5,333 nucleotides of DNA from Alphaproteobacteria bacterium. GTDB lineage: Bacteria; Pseudomonadota; Alphaproteobacteria; Rhodobacterales; Rhodobacteraceae. Made by a program: the position numbers and the translations under genes. The stretch is taken from the NCBI GenBank assembly GCA_030830465.1, contig JAURMY010000013.1, positions 1 to 5,333 of the forward strand. Direction: 5' to 3'. The notes under the pieces are model-generated. The model did not search any database. It was not told where the DNA came from and saw only the letters and a program-made list of their open reading frames with translations. This document shows positions 1 to 5,333 of this stretch, in pieces (positions within the stretch are counted from its first letter, which is position 1; each line of letters starts with the position of its first letter).

Positions 1-708
1 ACAACGAACGGGTCGCAATTGGCGAGATATGCCGATGATCTGGCCCGGGCGGGGGTGAAACGGATCAACGTGTCGCTGGACACGCTGGACACGGCAAAAT
101 TCACCCGAATCACCCGCTGGGGCCGTTTGGCCCAGGTTCTGGACGGGATCAAATCGGCACAAGAGGCCGGCCTGCGCATCAAGATCAACATGGTTGCCCT
201 GAAAGGCACCAATGATGATGAACTGTTTGACATGGTGGCCTGGTGCGCGGCGCAAAACATGGATTTGACCTTTATCGAAGTCATGCCCATGGGCGAAATC
301 GACGACCTGGCCCGGTTGGCGCAATATTGGCCGCTGAGCGACATCGAGGCGCAACTGGCGGCGCGTTACACGCTGAGCGATCTCAACGAAACGACCGGCG
401 GACCGGCGCGCTACAAACGGATTGCGGAAACCGGTCAAAAGATCGGCTTCATCACGCCGCTGACCCATAATTTCTGTGAAAGCTGCAATCGCGTGCGCCT
501 GACCTGCACCGGTCAATTGTTCCAGTGCCTGGGTCAGGAAGGTGAATATGACCTGCGCAGGGTATTGCGGGCCAGCGGTGACGATCAGGATGTGATCACA
601 GCGCTGCATCATGCGATCACAAAAAAGCCGAAGGGCCATGATTTCGACTATTCCCGCCAGCGCGTCGAAGGCCGGATGAGCCGCCACATGAGCCATACCG
701 GCGGTTAA
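1..708 (+). CDS. moaA: GTP 3',8-cyclase MoaA (partial, 5' end outside window)
   Basis: MoaA is the radical SAM enzyme that, with MoaC, converts GTP to cyclic pyranopterin monophosphate, the first step of molybdenum cofactor synthesis in the cytoplasm. The reading frame is open from base 1 (TTNGSQL...) and 235 residues are visible. Compared with the usual length of about 330, roughly the first 100 residues are missing, including the N-terminal CxxxCxxC cluster that binds SAM. Visible family marks are INVSLDTLD (fragment residues 22-30), MPMGE (95-99), GPARY (134-138) and the second 4Fe-4S site C-x2-C-x13-C at C159, C162 and C176, which binds GTP in characterised MoaA. The protein ends in the conserved Gly-Gly tail (234-235). 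The TTG at 19 is an internal Leu codon, not the start. No moa gene follows; the next gene is convergent. The identification is secure. Confidence 0.96.
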   Translation, partial: TTNGSQLARYADDLARAGVKRINVSLDTLDTAKFTRITRWGRLAQVLDGIKSAQEAGLRIKINMVALKGTNDDELFDMVAWCAAQNMDLTFIEVMPMGEIDDLARLAQYWPLSDIEAQLAARYTLSDLNETTGGPARYKRIAETGQKIGFITPLTHNFCESCNRVRLTCTGQLFQCLGQEGEYDLRRVLRASGDDQDVITALHHAITKKPKGHDFDYSRQRVEGRMSRHMSHTGG

Positions 709-761
709 ATGCGCCAAGTCCGCAAATCCCGCCAGGCTTGAAGGACGGGAAGGCTCGGGGA

Positions 762-781
762 TATTGATTGGTCAGTCAATA
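762..781. promoter_or_regulatory. BetI/TetR-like operator palindrome, no obvious target gene
   Basis: A 20-bp imperfect inverted repeat has 6-bp arms TATTGA (762-767) and TCAATA (776-781), around a core in which TG/CA also pair. The top strand reads TTGATTGGTCAGTCAATAAA. From memory this resembles the TTGATTGG-N-TTCAAT class of operators bound by BetI, the TetR-family repressor of choline-to-betaine genes. It lies in an 80-bp stretch (761-840) with only about 30 percent G+C by count, well below its surroundings. No gene is transcribed away from it: moaA and the olsB-like gene converge here. GGGG (757-760) and CCCC (788-791) flank it, so it could also form an asymmetric hairpin serving as a transcription end, though no T-run follows on the plus strand. 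Protein binding is an inference. Confidence 0.4.
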
Positions 782-846
782 AAAATACCCCAGATGTCGA
801 ATTGATGTATAAAATTAAGTTAGCACCACAACATATTGATAACACG

Positions 847-1578
847 TCATCTCGCCCCCTTCAGAAACCGCGCGCGCGCTGCTGAAACTTTGGCAATCTC
901 AACGCAGGTGAAGACGTGAACCGTGCTCAGGTCGCGGTCGATCACCGCATGATCGGACACCCAGCCCCCCATCGTCAGGTAACTGCGCAAAAGCGGCGGC
1001 ATTTGCCCCAGGCCCAGCACCGGATCGGGATGTCCCGCCCCGGCACCCCTGGCAAGCGCGACGGTTTCCCGCGTCGCCCGTCCGACCGGCCAATTGGCGG
1101 GACCCAGGTATTTTGCCCCCAGCAGGTCCAAAGCGTGACGAAATTTCGTCGGATCCGTCCCTTGAAAAGAGGTGCAGCCAAACAATGTGCCAACCCCAAT
1201 CCGGTCGATATGGTCCGCCAAGGCGGCCCAGGCTACACGCAGGATATCCGGTGATCTTTGGTCCTCGGCCAGGCAAAAACGCCCAAGCTCCAGCGCCGGC
1301 AGCGGGATTGTGGCAAGCCCTGACAAATCATAAAACTGCGCCGCATAGGATGTTTTTAACCCGTCCGGCCGGTCAATCCGAAGCAACCGGCATGTCGCCG
1401 CCAGCGCCCCGGTCGATCTTTCCTCCACCAAAAGATGCTGGCACCGCGAATCAAACCGGTCGGCATCATCCCCGCCGCCGCGAAAAACACGCCCCCGCAG
1501 CCGGAGAAGCGCCGAAATATCGCTGCTGCCGGAAACGATACGGGTGACAAACCCGGCGGCGTTCGCGTCAAGGCCCAT
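847..1578 (-). CDS. OlsB-like GNAT-fold N-acyltransferase (ornithine lipid type)
   Basis: This 243-residue protein belongs to the OlsB/Acetyltransf_5 branch of the GNAT fold. Characterised OlsB enzymes transfer a 3-hydroxyacyl group from acyl-ACP to the alpha-amino group of ornithine, giving lyso-ornithine lipid at the inner membrane. Visible marks are RFD (41-43), ATCRLL (61-66), LELGRFCL (96-103), LFGCTSFQGTDP (132-143) and MPPLLRSYLTMGGWVSDHAVID (split 193-204 and 205-214). The start at 1578 is supported by AAAGGA at 1587-1592, 8 nt upstream. It lacks the acidic residues that usually follow the N-terminal R-x-x-VF element, and its N-terminus is short. The partner acyltransferase gene olsA, which often neighbours olsB, is not seen: downstream lies convergent moaA, upstream divergent msrB. 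The family is clear; the exact substrate (ornithine, another amino acid, or another amine) is inferred, so no symbol is given. Confidence 0.82.
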   Translation of the reverse strand: MGLDANAAGFVTRIVSGSSDISALLRLRGRVFRGGGDDADRFDSRCQHLLVEERSTGALAATCRLLRIDRPDGLKTSYAAQFYDLSGLATIPLPALELGRFCLAEDQRSPDILRVAWAALADHIDRIGVGTLFGCTSFQGTDPTKFRHALDLLGAKYLGPANWPVGRATRETVALARGAGAGHPDPVLGLGQMPPLLRSYLTMGGWVSDHAVIDRDLSTVHVFTCVEIAKVSAARARFLKGAR

Positions 1579-1621
1579 TTCTGCATTCCTTTCAAGCGGG
1601 GTTTCTTTCTGGCCGGTGCGC

Positions 1622-1627
1622 TATTAT
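1622..1627 (+). promoter_or_regulatory. Possible -10 element of the msrB promoter
   Basis: TATTAT, one base from the TATAAT consensus, sits in the 107-bp space between the divergent olsB-like gene and msrB. It would place transcription start near 1634 and give msrB a leader of about 50 nt. No good -35 hexamer lies 16-18 bp upstream (GGGTTT at 17 bp), so the call is tentative. The complementary strand of the same AT-rich patch (CTAAATAATAG) could serve the divergent gene. Confidence 0.3.
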
Positions 1628-1685
1628 TTAGTCCTTGCGTCACAGATGGACCAGACCTGTGCCGATCTCTCATAGGAGTATCCAG

Positions 1686-2087
1686 ATGGCTGAAAAAATC
1701 ACCAAATCCGATCAGGAATGGCGCGCGCAACTGTCCGATCTGGCCTATAAGGTCACCCGCAAGGGGGCAACGGAACGCGCCTTTACCAATGACAACTTTC
1801 CCAAGACCGACGGGCAGTTCAATTGTGTCTGCTGCGGCGCGCCCTTGTTTGGCACTGAAACCAAATTCAATTCCGGTACCGGCTGGCCGTCGTTTTATGC
1901 CCCGATTTCGCCGGATGCCGTGGGCGAGAAATCCGACAACAGCCTGTTCATGCGCCGCACCGAGGTGCATTGCGCCACCTGCGAGGCCCATTTGGGCCAT
2001 GTTTTTCCCGACGGGCCGAATCCCACAGGTTTGCGTTACTGCATGAACGGCGTCGCACTGGATTTCAAAGCCAAGGACGACGCCTAG
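1686..2087 (+). CDS. msrB: Peptide-methionine (R)-S-oxide reductase MsrB
   Basis: MsrB reduces the R form of methionine sulfoxide in proteins, a cytoplasmic repair of oxidative damage. The product has 133 residues, the normal size for a single-domain MsrB. Two CxxC pairs bind structural zinc: C47/C50 and C96/C99. The catalytic cysteine is C119 in RYCMNG, and the active-site histidines are in HLGHVF (H102, H105). In SGTGWPSF (63-70) a Thr, T65, stands where E. coli MsrB has its recycling cysteine (SGCGWPSF), so the sulfenic acid must be reduced another way. I chose the ATG at 1686 because AGGAG (1674-1678) lies 7 nt upstream and the protein then opens with a normal MsrB N-terminus; the in-frame ATG at 1635 adds 17 residues without family character. 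It appears monocistronic, divergent from the olsB-like gene and convergent with bamE. No signal peptide is seen. Confidence 0.96.
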   Translation: MAEKITKSDQEWRAQLSDLAYKVTRKGATERAFTNDNFPKTDGQFNCVCCGAPLFGTETKFNSGTGWPSFYAPISPDAVGEKSDNSLFMRRTEVHCATCEAHLGHVFPDGPNPTGLRYCMNGVALDFKAKDDA

Positions 2088-2101
2088 GCCTAGGCGGCGT
2101 C
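2076..2101. terminator. Long palindrome over the msrB stop codon, possible terminator stem
   Basis: A near-perfect palindrome has 13-bp arms (2076-2088 and 2089-2101) with a single mismatch, A2080 against G2097. Its centre is two abutting CCTAGG hexamers (2083-2094), and the msrB TAG (2085-2087) lies inside the first. As RNA it would form a strong GC-rich stem on either strand. No T-run follows on the plus side (CAAACCGG), so it is not a textbook intrinsic terminator; it may stop transcription bidirectionally or protect the 3' end of the mRNA. Confidence 0.4.
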
Positions 2102-2153
2102 AAACCGGCCGGGAAACCCGGGCGATCACAGCGTGCTTGCGTCAAACCGGCCG
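2097..2153. repeat. 15-bp direct repeat pair, 42 bp apart, across the bamE 3' end
   Basis: The 15-mer GCGTCAAACCGGCCG occurs at 2097-2111 and again at 2139-2153. The right copy lies inside bamE, encoding GRFDA just before its end. The left copy lies beyond the bamE stop codon. The offset of 42 bp is 14 codons, so both copies stand in the same reading frame on the minus strand. The sequence between the copies is not itself repeated. Confidence 0.85.
2109..2121. terminator. Small GC hairpin between msrB and bamE, possible bamE terminator
   Basis: A perfect 5-bp stem CCGGG/CCCGG with a 3-nt loop begins 4 nt beyond the bamE stop codon (2126) in the minus direction. It could help end transcription from either side of this convergent pair. 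Neither strand shows a T-run after it, so intrinsic termination is uncertain. It may act together with the longer palindrome at 2076-2101. Confidence 0.3.
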
Positions 2154-2575
2154 ATATTGCTTAGCAATTGGCGGAAAAAGGTCATGTCTTTGATCCCGGT
2201 CGTGGTGACCCGGCGGTTCAGCGCCACAACCCGGCCATCGGCCAGCGAGTAACGCTCGATATTTGAAACAAGGCCGCGTTTGTCAAAACTGATCGCAACC
2301 ATTTCACGGGAAATCACTTCATCGGCGTTATAGGTATAGTGCTTGACCCGGCTGGAAATGTAATACCAGTCGCTGTCCTTCAACACCCCGACGCTCAGCG
2401 GTTGACCCACCGCTTCGGCGACGGCCTCGCGGTCGGACCTGCCGACTTTGAGAACGCTCAGGTCATCTTCGCTGGGCACATAACCGTGGTTGGTGAAACT
2501 CGCCGAACAGGCCGCCAGCACCGCAAAAAGGGCCCCGATCAGTATCTGACGCGCGCGAATTGCTGTTTCTGCCAT
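2126..2575 (-). CDS. bamE: Outer membrane protein assembly factor BamE (SmpA/OmlA lipoprotein)
   Basis: BamE is a small lipoprotein on the periplasmic face of the outer membrane; it stabilises the BAM complex, which folds beta-barrel proteins into that membrane. The product has 149 residues. It opens with a charged n-region and hydrophobic stretch (RARQILIGALFAVL), then the lipobox LAAC, with lipidated C23. The SmpA/OmlA domain follows at about residues 29-115 (VLKVGRSDREAVAEAVGQP, then DSDWYYIS and ISFDKRGLVSNIERYSL). The ATG at 2575 is chosen because it puts the lipobox at a normal distance. The frame stays open upstream to 2758, but that would overlap the divergent gene and bury the signal peptide. 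The ribosome site is modest (GGGGA 4 nt upstream). It is divergent from the DUF177 gene and convergent with msrB. An in-frame echo of its C-terminus (GRFDA) follows the stop codon. Confidence 0.9.
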   Translation of the reverse strand: MAETAIRARQILIGALFAVLAACSASFTNHGYVPSEDDLSVLKVGRSDREAVAEAVGQPLSVGVLKDSDWYYISSRVKHYTYNADEVISREMVAISFDKRGLVSNIERYSLADGRVVALNRRVTTTGIKDMTFFRQLLSNIGRFDASTL

Positions 2576-2689
2576 TTTATCCCCGGTCCTGCCGTCGCTT
2601 AACCTACTTGTCGGCTTACCTAACACATGTAAAACAAGCAAGAAAGTTGACACTTTTTGTACCGATACACTGAAAAAGGATTGAAGACG
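2576..2689. promoter_or_regulatory. Divergent promoter region for bamE and the DUF177-rpmF-plsX-fabH cluster
   Basis: These 114 bp separate two divergently transcribed genes and must hold promoters for both unless one is read from elsewhere. On the plus strand a perfect TTGACA (-35 consensus) lies at 2647-2652. The best -10-like match after it, TACACT at 2666-2671, is only 13 bp away, too close for a standard sigma-70 promoter, so the exact promoter is unresolved. No convincing -35/-10 pair was found for bamE. AAGGA at 2676-2680 is the ribosome site of the DUF177 gene. Confidence 0.4.
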
Positions 2690-3259
2690 ATGCCAAAATC
2701 CAACCATTCGCCTTCCGAAACAAACTGTGTCACCACCGCGACCATCGCCGTGAAACACCTGAAAGACCGCGCCCCGACGGCTTTTGAACTGGTCCCTGAT
2801 CCTGCGGCCATCGCGGGCCTTGTTCAGACACTGGAACTGCTTGATCTGCGCAAAACCCGCCTGAAGGGAACCCTGACCCCGGCCAACGCCGCGGACTGGG
2901 ATCTTGCGGCAACCCTTGGCGCAACGGCGGTGCAGGCCTGTGTCGTTTCAGGTGACCCTGTCACGACCCGGCTGGATGTGCCTGTGATCCGCCGCTTTGT
3001 GAAAGGTTTCCATCTGCCCGAAACGGCCGGCGAAACCGAATTTGACGGGGAAGACGACATCGAACCCCTGCCCGAGGTGATCGACCTGTTGGACATCCTG
3101 CGCGAATCCCTGTCGCTGAACCTGCCGGAATATCCCCGTGCCGAGGGTGCGGAACTGGGTGAAGCGGTGTTCACCGCCCCCGGTCTGGCCCCGCTCAGGG
3201 ATGAAGATGTAAAACCATTTGCAGCTTTGGCCGCACTAAAGGATAAATCAACGCAATAG
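2690..3259 (+). CDS. DUF177/YceD family protein, 50S biogenesis-associated
   Basis: This 189-residue protein is of the DUF177 (YceD) family, which is commonly encoded next to rpmF. The family is linked to 23S rRNA accumulation and large-subunit assembly in plants and E. coli, but its biochemical role is not settled. Visible features are LRKTRLKGTL (53-61), the conserved patch GATAVQACVVS (77-87) with C84, an acidic stretch FDGEDDIEPLPEVIDL (108-123), PEYPR (136-140), and the common PFAALAALK tail near the C-terminus. No signal peptide or membrane segment is seen, so it is probably cytoplasmic. The ATG at 2690 has AAGGA 9 nt upstream; in-frame TTG codons at 2657 and 2681 are possible but less likely starts. 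It appears to be the first gene of the cluster, 150 bp ahead of rpmF. The family call is firm; the function rests on the family and gene order. Confidence 0.9.
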   Translation: MPKSNHSPSETNCVTTATIAVKHLKDRAPTAFELVPDPAAIAGLVQTLELLDLRKTRLKGTLTPANAADWDLAATLGATAVQACVVSGDPVTTRLDVPVIRRFVKGFHLPETAGETEFDGEDDIEPLPEVIDLLDILRESLSLNLPEYPRAEGAELGEAVFTAPGLAPLRDEDVKPFAALAALKDKSTQ

Positions 3260-3263
3260 GAGG
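3258..3263 (+). promoter_or_regulatory. Perfect Shine-Dalgarno AGGAGG overlapping the DUF177 stop codon
   Basis: AGGAGG begins inside the TAG stop codon (3257-3259) and stands 9 nt before a TTG at 3273. That spacing is ideal, yet the frame it would open (3273-3647) runs over rpmF in another frame and has no recognisable product. It is far from the rpmF start at 3410. It may drive a short leader peptide, mark a decayed gene start, or be chance. Confidence 0.45.
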
Positions 3264-3409
3264 AAATAGCCCTTGCGGATTCTGGTTTTGTCAGTATTTT
3301 CGCGGCTTCCTTTCCAATTCAGGTTGGCGGGTGTATATGCGTGTGCGTATCACGGTGCTGATGCTGGAATCACTTACGGGCCAAGTCCCGACAAACCCGA
3401 GGTTGCGAC
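3260..3409 (+). promoter_or_regulatory. Leader region between DUF177 gene and rpmF, possible internal promoter
   Basis: This 150-bp gap is much wider than the others in the cluster (27 and 8 nt), which suggests a promoter or mRNA leader for rpmF. Two weak sigma-70-like pairs with 17-bp spacing can be read: TTTCCA (3311-3316) with TATATG (3334-3339), and TTGGCG (3324-3329) with GTATCA (3347-3352). A small CGGG/CCCG hairpin lies at 3377-3390 just before the rpmF ribosome site. None of these is strong alone. Confidence 0.3.
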
Positions 3410-3616
3410 ATGGCTGTCCCACAGAATAAAACCACACGGTCCCGTACCGGCATGCGCCGCGCCCATGATGCGCTGGTTGCGGCAAACCCGAATGAATGCC
3501 CGAACTGCGGCGAACTCAAGCGCCCGCATCACGTTTGCCCGTCCTGCGGCCACTATGCCGACCGTGAAGTCGTTGCAATGGCGGACGAAGTCGATCTGGA
3601 CGACGACGCCGCATAA
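3410..3616 (+). CDS. rpmF: 50S ribosomal protein L32
   Basis: L32 (bL32) is a small zinc-ribbon protein of the large ribosomal subunit. The product has 68 residues, a normal length for alphaproteobacteria. It opens with [20 protein letters not shown], the typical basic N-terminus, followed by two cysteine pairs, C30/C33 (ECPNCGE) and C43/C46 (VCPSCGHY). It is therefore the zinc-binding form rather than the cysteine-less form made under zinc limitation. The tail is acidic ([11 protein letters not shown]). The ATG at 3410 has GAGG at 3399-3402, 7 nt upstream. It sits 27 nt ahead of plsX in the conserved DUF177-rpmF-plsX-fabH order and may have its own promoter in the 150-bp gap before it. Confidence 0.98.
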   Translation: MAVPQNKTTRSRTGMRRAHDALVAANPNECPNCGELKRPHHVCPSCGHYADREVVAMADEVDLDDDAA

Positions 3617-3643
3617 TCCGTCCCCTGCCGGAGGCATAGCCCT

Positions 3644-4732
3644 ATGACGGCCCCGGTCCATCAGACCGCAAATTCTGAGACTGGTATCGTCATTTCGGTG
3701 GATGCTATGGGCGGGGACCGCGGCCCGGCGGCCATTGTCGCGGGCATGGCCCTTTCGGCCAAGAAAAATCCCGATATCCGGTTCATCGTCCATGGCGATG
3801 AACCGACCCTGACCCGGCTGATTGCCAAGCGCAAACAGCTTGCGGGCATTTGCACCATCCGTCATGCCGCCGAAACCGTGACGATGGAGGAAAAACCCAG
3901 CCATGTGATGCGCCACGGCAAGGACACCTCGATGTGGGGCGCGATTGAGTCCGTGCGCGACGGCGCCGCCACTGTTGCCGTGTCCTGTGGCAATACCGGC
4001 GCTTTGATGGCGGTCTCGATGATCCGGCTGCGCAAAGCCCCCGGCGTATCCCGCCCCGCCATTGCCGTGCTGTTTCCGTCGATGAACCCTTCGGGGTTCA
4101 ATATCATGCTGGACGTGGGTGCCGACGTGAAAGCCGACCCCACCGATCTGCTGCAATATGCCCTGATGGGGGCGTCTTATGCCCGCAACGGGCAGAATCT
4201 GCCGCGCCCGCGCATCGGGCTTTTGAATGTGGGCACCGAAGAACACAAAGGCCGCGCGGAAATGAAGGAAGCGCATGACCTGATCGCCGCCGCCGACAAC
4301 CGCTATGACTACATCGGGTTTGTCGAAGGCAGCGATATTCCCTCAAGCCGTGTGGACGTGATCGTGACCGACGGCTTTACCGGCAACGTCGCCCTGAAAA
4401 CCGCCGAAGGCACCGCCCGGTTCTTCTCGACCCTGCTGCGGGCCTCGTTCAAGTCAACGATATTCGCGCGGTTGGGCGCATTGCTGTCCTATCGCGCGCT
4501 GCAAAAACTGACCAAACGCACCGACCCGCGCCGGGTCAATGGCGGGGTGTTTCTGGGGTTGAACGGCACCGTCGTCAAATCCCATGGCGCCGCCGATGCA
4601 ACCGGGGTTTCCGCCGCGATCAAACTGGCCTTTCAATTGGCCCAACTGCGCTTTACGGAAAAACTGGTGGCACGGGTTGCATCCGGTCTCAGAGAACGCG
4701 AAGATACCAAACCGGCCGAAACCAACGAGTGA
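3644..4732 (+). CDS. plsX: Phosphate acyltransferase PlsX
   Basis: PlsX converts acyl-ACP and phosphate to acyl-phosphate, the acyl donor that PlsY then uses to acylate glycerol-3-phosphate at the start of phospholipid synthesis. It is a peripheral enzyme acting at the inner face of the membrane. The product has 362 residues, close to the usual 330-360. Family marks in order are DAMGGD (20-25), SCGNTGA (114-120), GLLNVGTEE (192-200), VTDGFTGNV (241-249) and GGVFLGLNG (300-308). The first 13 residues and the last dozen ([12 protein letters not shown]) are hydrophilic extensions. The ATG at 3644 has GGAGG at 3630-3634, 9 nt upstream. It lies 27 nt after rpmF and 8 nt before fabH, consistent with one transcript. 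Confidence 0.98.
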   Translation: MTAPVHQTANSETGIVISVDAMGGDRGPAAIVAGMALSAKKNPDIRFIVHGDEPTLTRLIAKRKQLAGICTIRHAAETVTMEEKPSHVMRHGKDTSMWGAIESVRDGAATVAVSCGNTGALMAVSMIRLRKAPGVSRPAIAVLFPSMNPSGFNIMLDVGADVKADPTDLLQYALMGASYARNGQNLPRPRIGLLNVGTEEHKGRAEMKEAHDLIAAADNRYDYIGFVEGSDIPSSRVDVIVTDGFTGNVALKTAEGTARFFSTLLRASFKSTIFARLGALLSYRALQKLTKRTDPRRVNGGVFLGLNGTVVKSHGAADATGVSAAIKLAFQLAQLRFTEKLVARVASGLREREDTKPAETNE

Positions 4733-4740
4733 TTGCCCAA

Positions 4741-5333
4741 ATGACTACCCTGCGCGCAACCGTCAAAGGTGTTGGCCACTGTCTCCCGGAACGTATTGTT
4801 CCAAATGCGGAATTTGAAAAATCCCTGGACACGTCCGATGACTGGATCAAATCCCGCTCGGGCATTGAGCGCCGCCATTTCGCGGCCAAGGGCGAATTGA
4901 CATCAGATCTGGCGATCAAGGCGGCCCGCGCCGCGCTTGCCGACGCGCATATGAACGCCGCTGATGTGGACGCCATTGTGTTGGCGACCTCGACCCCGGA
5001 CCAGACCTTTCCCTCAACCGCGACCAAAGTTCAGGCGGCCCTTGGCATGACCAAAGGCTTTGCCTTTGATGTCCAGGCCGTCTGTGCCGGCTTCGTTTAT
5101 GCCTTGGCCAATGCCAATGCCCTGATCCTGTCGGGGCAGGCCCGCCGCGTGATCGTGATCGGGGCCGAGACCTTCTCTCGCATCATGGACTGGAACGACC
5201 GGTCAACCTGTGTTCTGTTTGGCGATGGCGCTGGCGCACTGGTCCTGGAAGCCACTGACTCCAAAGGCGAAAAATCGGATCGCGGCATTCTGGCGACCGA
5301 CCTGAATTCCGACGGCCGTTTCAACGATCTGCT
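4741..5333 (+). CDS. fabH: 3-oxoacyl-ACP synthase III FabH (KAS III), 3' end outside window
   Basis: FabH condenses acetyl-CoA with malonyl-ACP to acetoacetyl-ACP, the priming step of type II fatty acid synthesis. The frame is open from the ATG at 4741 to the window edge, giving 197 residues of an expected 320-330. Visible marks are [16 protein letters not shown] (31-46), [11 protein letters not shown] (84-94), the nucleophile C115 in [13 protein letters not shown] (110-122), [11 protein letters not shown] (141-151) and the glycine loop [11 protein letters not shown] (160-170). The catalytic His and Asn of the Cys-His-Asn triad lie beyond the edge. The start is 8 nt after the plsX stop codon. 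No good Shine-Dalgarno precedes it (only GAGTGATTG over the plsX end), so translation is probably coupled to plsX. The identification is secure. Confidence 0.97.
   Translation, partial: MTTLRATVKGVGHCLPERIVPNAEFEKSLDTSDDWIKSRSGIERRHFAAKGELTSDLAIKAARAALADAHMNAADVDAIVLATSTPDQTFPSTATKVQAALGMTKGFAFDVQAVCAGFVYALANANALILSGQARRVIVIGAETFSRIMDWNDRSTCVLFGDGAGALVLEATDSKGEKSDRGILATDLNSDGRFNDL

Noticed and set aside
724..752. Weak CCCG...CGGG stem after moaA as a terminator
   Set aside because: The stem is short with a bulge and no T-run follows; it could easily be chance in GC-rich sequence.
1635..1685. Upstream ATG for msrB at 1635
   Set aside because: The 17 added residues have no MsrB or signal-peptide character, while the ATG at 1686 has a good ribosome site at the right distance.
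1356..2046. Long open frames at 1356-2000 (-) and 1435-2046 (+) crossing the olsB-like/msrB region
   Set aside because: Both run over the well-supported olsB-like and msrB genes in other frames, cross their promoter region, and show no family motif.
2608..2636. CTTGT...ACAAG inverted repeat and ACATGT palindrome between bamE and the DUF177 gene as an operator
   Set aside because: The arms are only 5-6 bp with a long gap; this is expected by chance and matches no operator I recognise.
2576..2758. Upstream extension of bamE to a start at 2758
   Set aside because: It would overlap the start of the divergent DUF177 gene and push the signal peptide and lipobox some 60 residues inward; the ATG at 2575 gives a normal lipoprotein.
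3374..4276. 300-codon open frame on the minus strand opposite rpmF and plsX
   Set aside because: It is antisense to two certain genes, has low-complexity His/Gly/Arg-rich content typical of GC-rich shadow frames, and shows no known domain.
1..5333. A new defence, mobile or biosynthetic system
   Set aside because: Every substantial reading frame belongs to a known housekeeping family in a common gene order; no integrase, transposase, repeat array, tRNA or RNA gene was found.

Overview
The window reads as an ordinary, gene-dense stretch of an alphaproteobacterial chromosome. It most likely comes from the Rhodobacterales (Roseobacter-like). Three things point that way: the order bamE (divergent) / DUF177 / rpmF / plsX / fabH, the OlsB-like acyltransferase with an MGGWVSDHAVID-type C-terminus, and the GC-rich codon use. 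The assignment is an inference from gene order and protein character; no database search was possible.

Layout, left to right. Positions 1-708 (+) hold the 3' two thirds of moaA, whose product carries out the first step of molybdenum cofactor synthesis. Positions 709-846 are a short AT-rich spacer between convergent genes, carrying an inverted repeat that resembles a BetI-type operator. Positions 847-1578 (-) encode a lone OlsB-like lipid N-acyltransferase. Positions 1579-1685 are the divergent promoter region between it and msrB (1686-2087, +), a methionine-R-sulfoxide reductase. msrB converges on bamE (2126-2575, -), an outer-membrane assembly lipoprotein; the 38 bp between their stop codons are packed with hairpins and one copy of a 15-bp direct repeat. 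From the divergent region at 2576-2689 rightward runs a co-directional cluster: the DUF177/YceD gene (2690-3259), rpmF (3410-3616), plsX (3644-4732) and the 5' part of fabH (4741 to the window edge).

How the genes work together. The DUF177/rpmF/plsX/fabH block is the widely conserved bacterial cluster linking 50S ribosome assembly (DUF177/YceD and protein L32) to the start of fatty acid and phospholipid synthesis (PlsX makes acyl-phosphate from acyl-ACP; FabH makes the first acetoacetyl-ACP). The OlsB-like enzyme also uses acyl-ACP and BamE acts at the outer membrane, so much of the window concerns the envelope. moaA and msrB are separate housekeeping functions.

I see no new multi-gene system, mobile element, CRISPR array or RNA gene here. 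The points that deserve a second look are small: the orphan operator-like palindrome near 762-781, an in-frame repeat spanning the bamE stop codon, the tandem-CCTAGG palindrome over the msrB stop codon, a perfect Shine-Dalgarno with no known gene behind it at 3258, and the isolated OlsB paralogue. No stretch longer than 300 bases lacks a gene.
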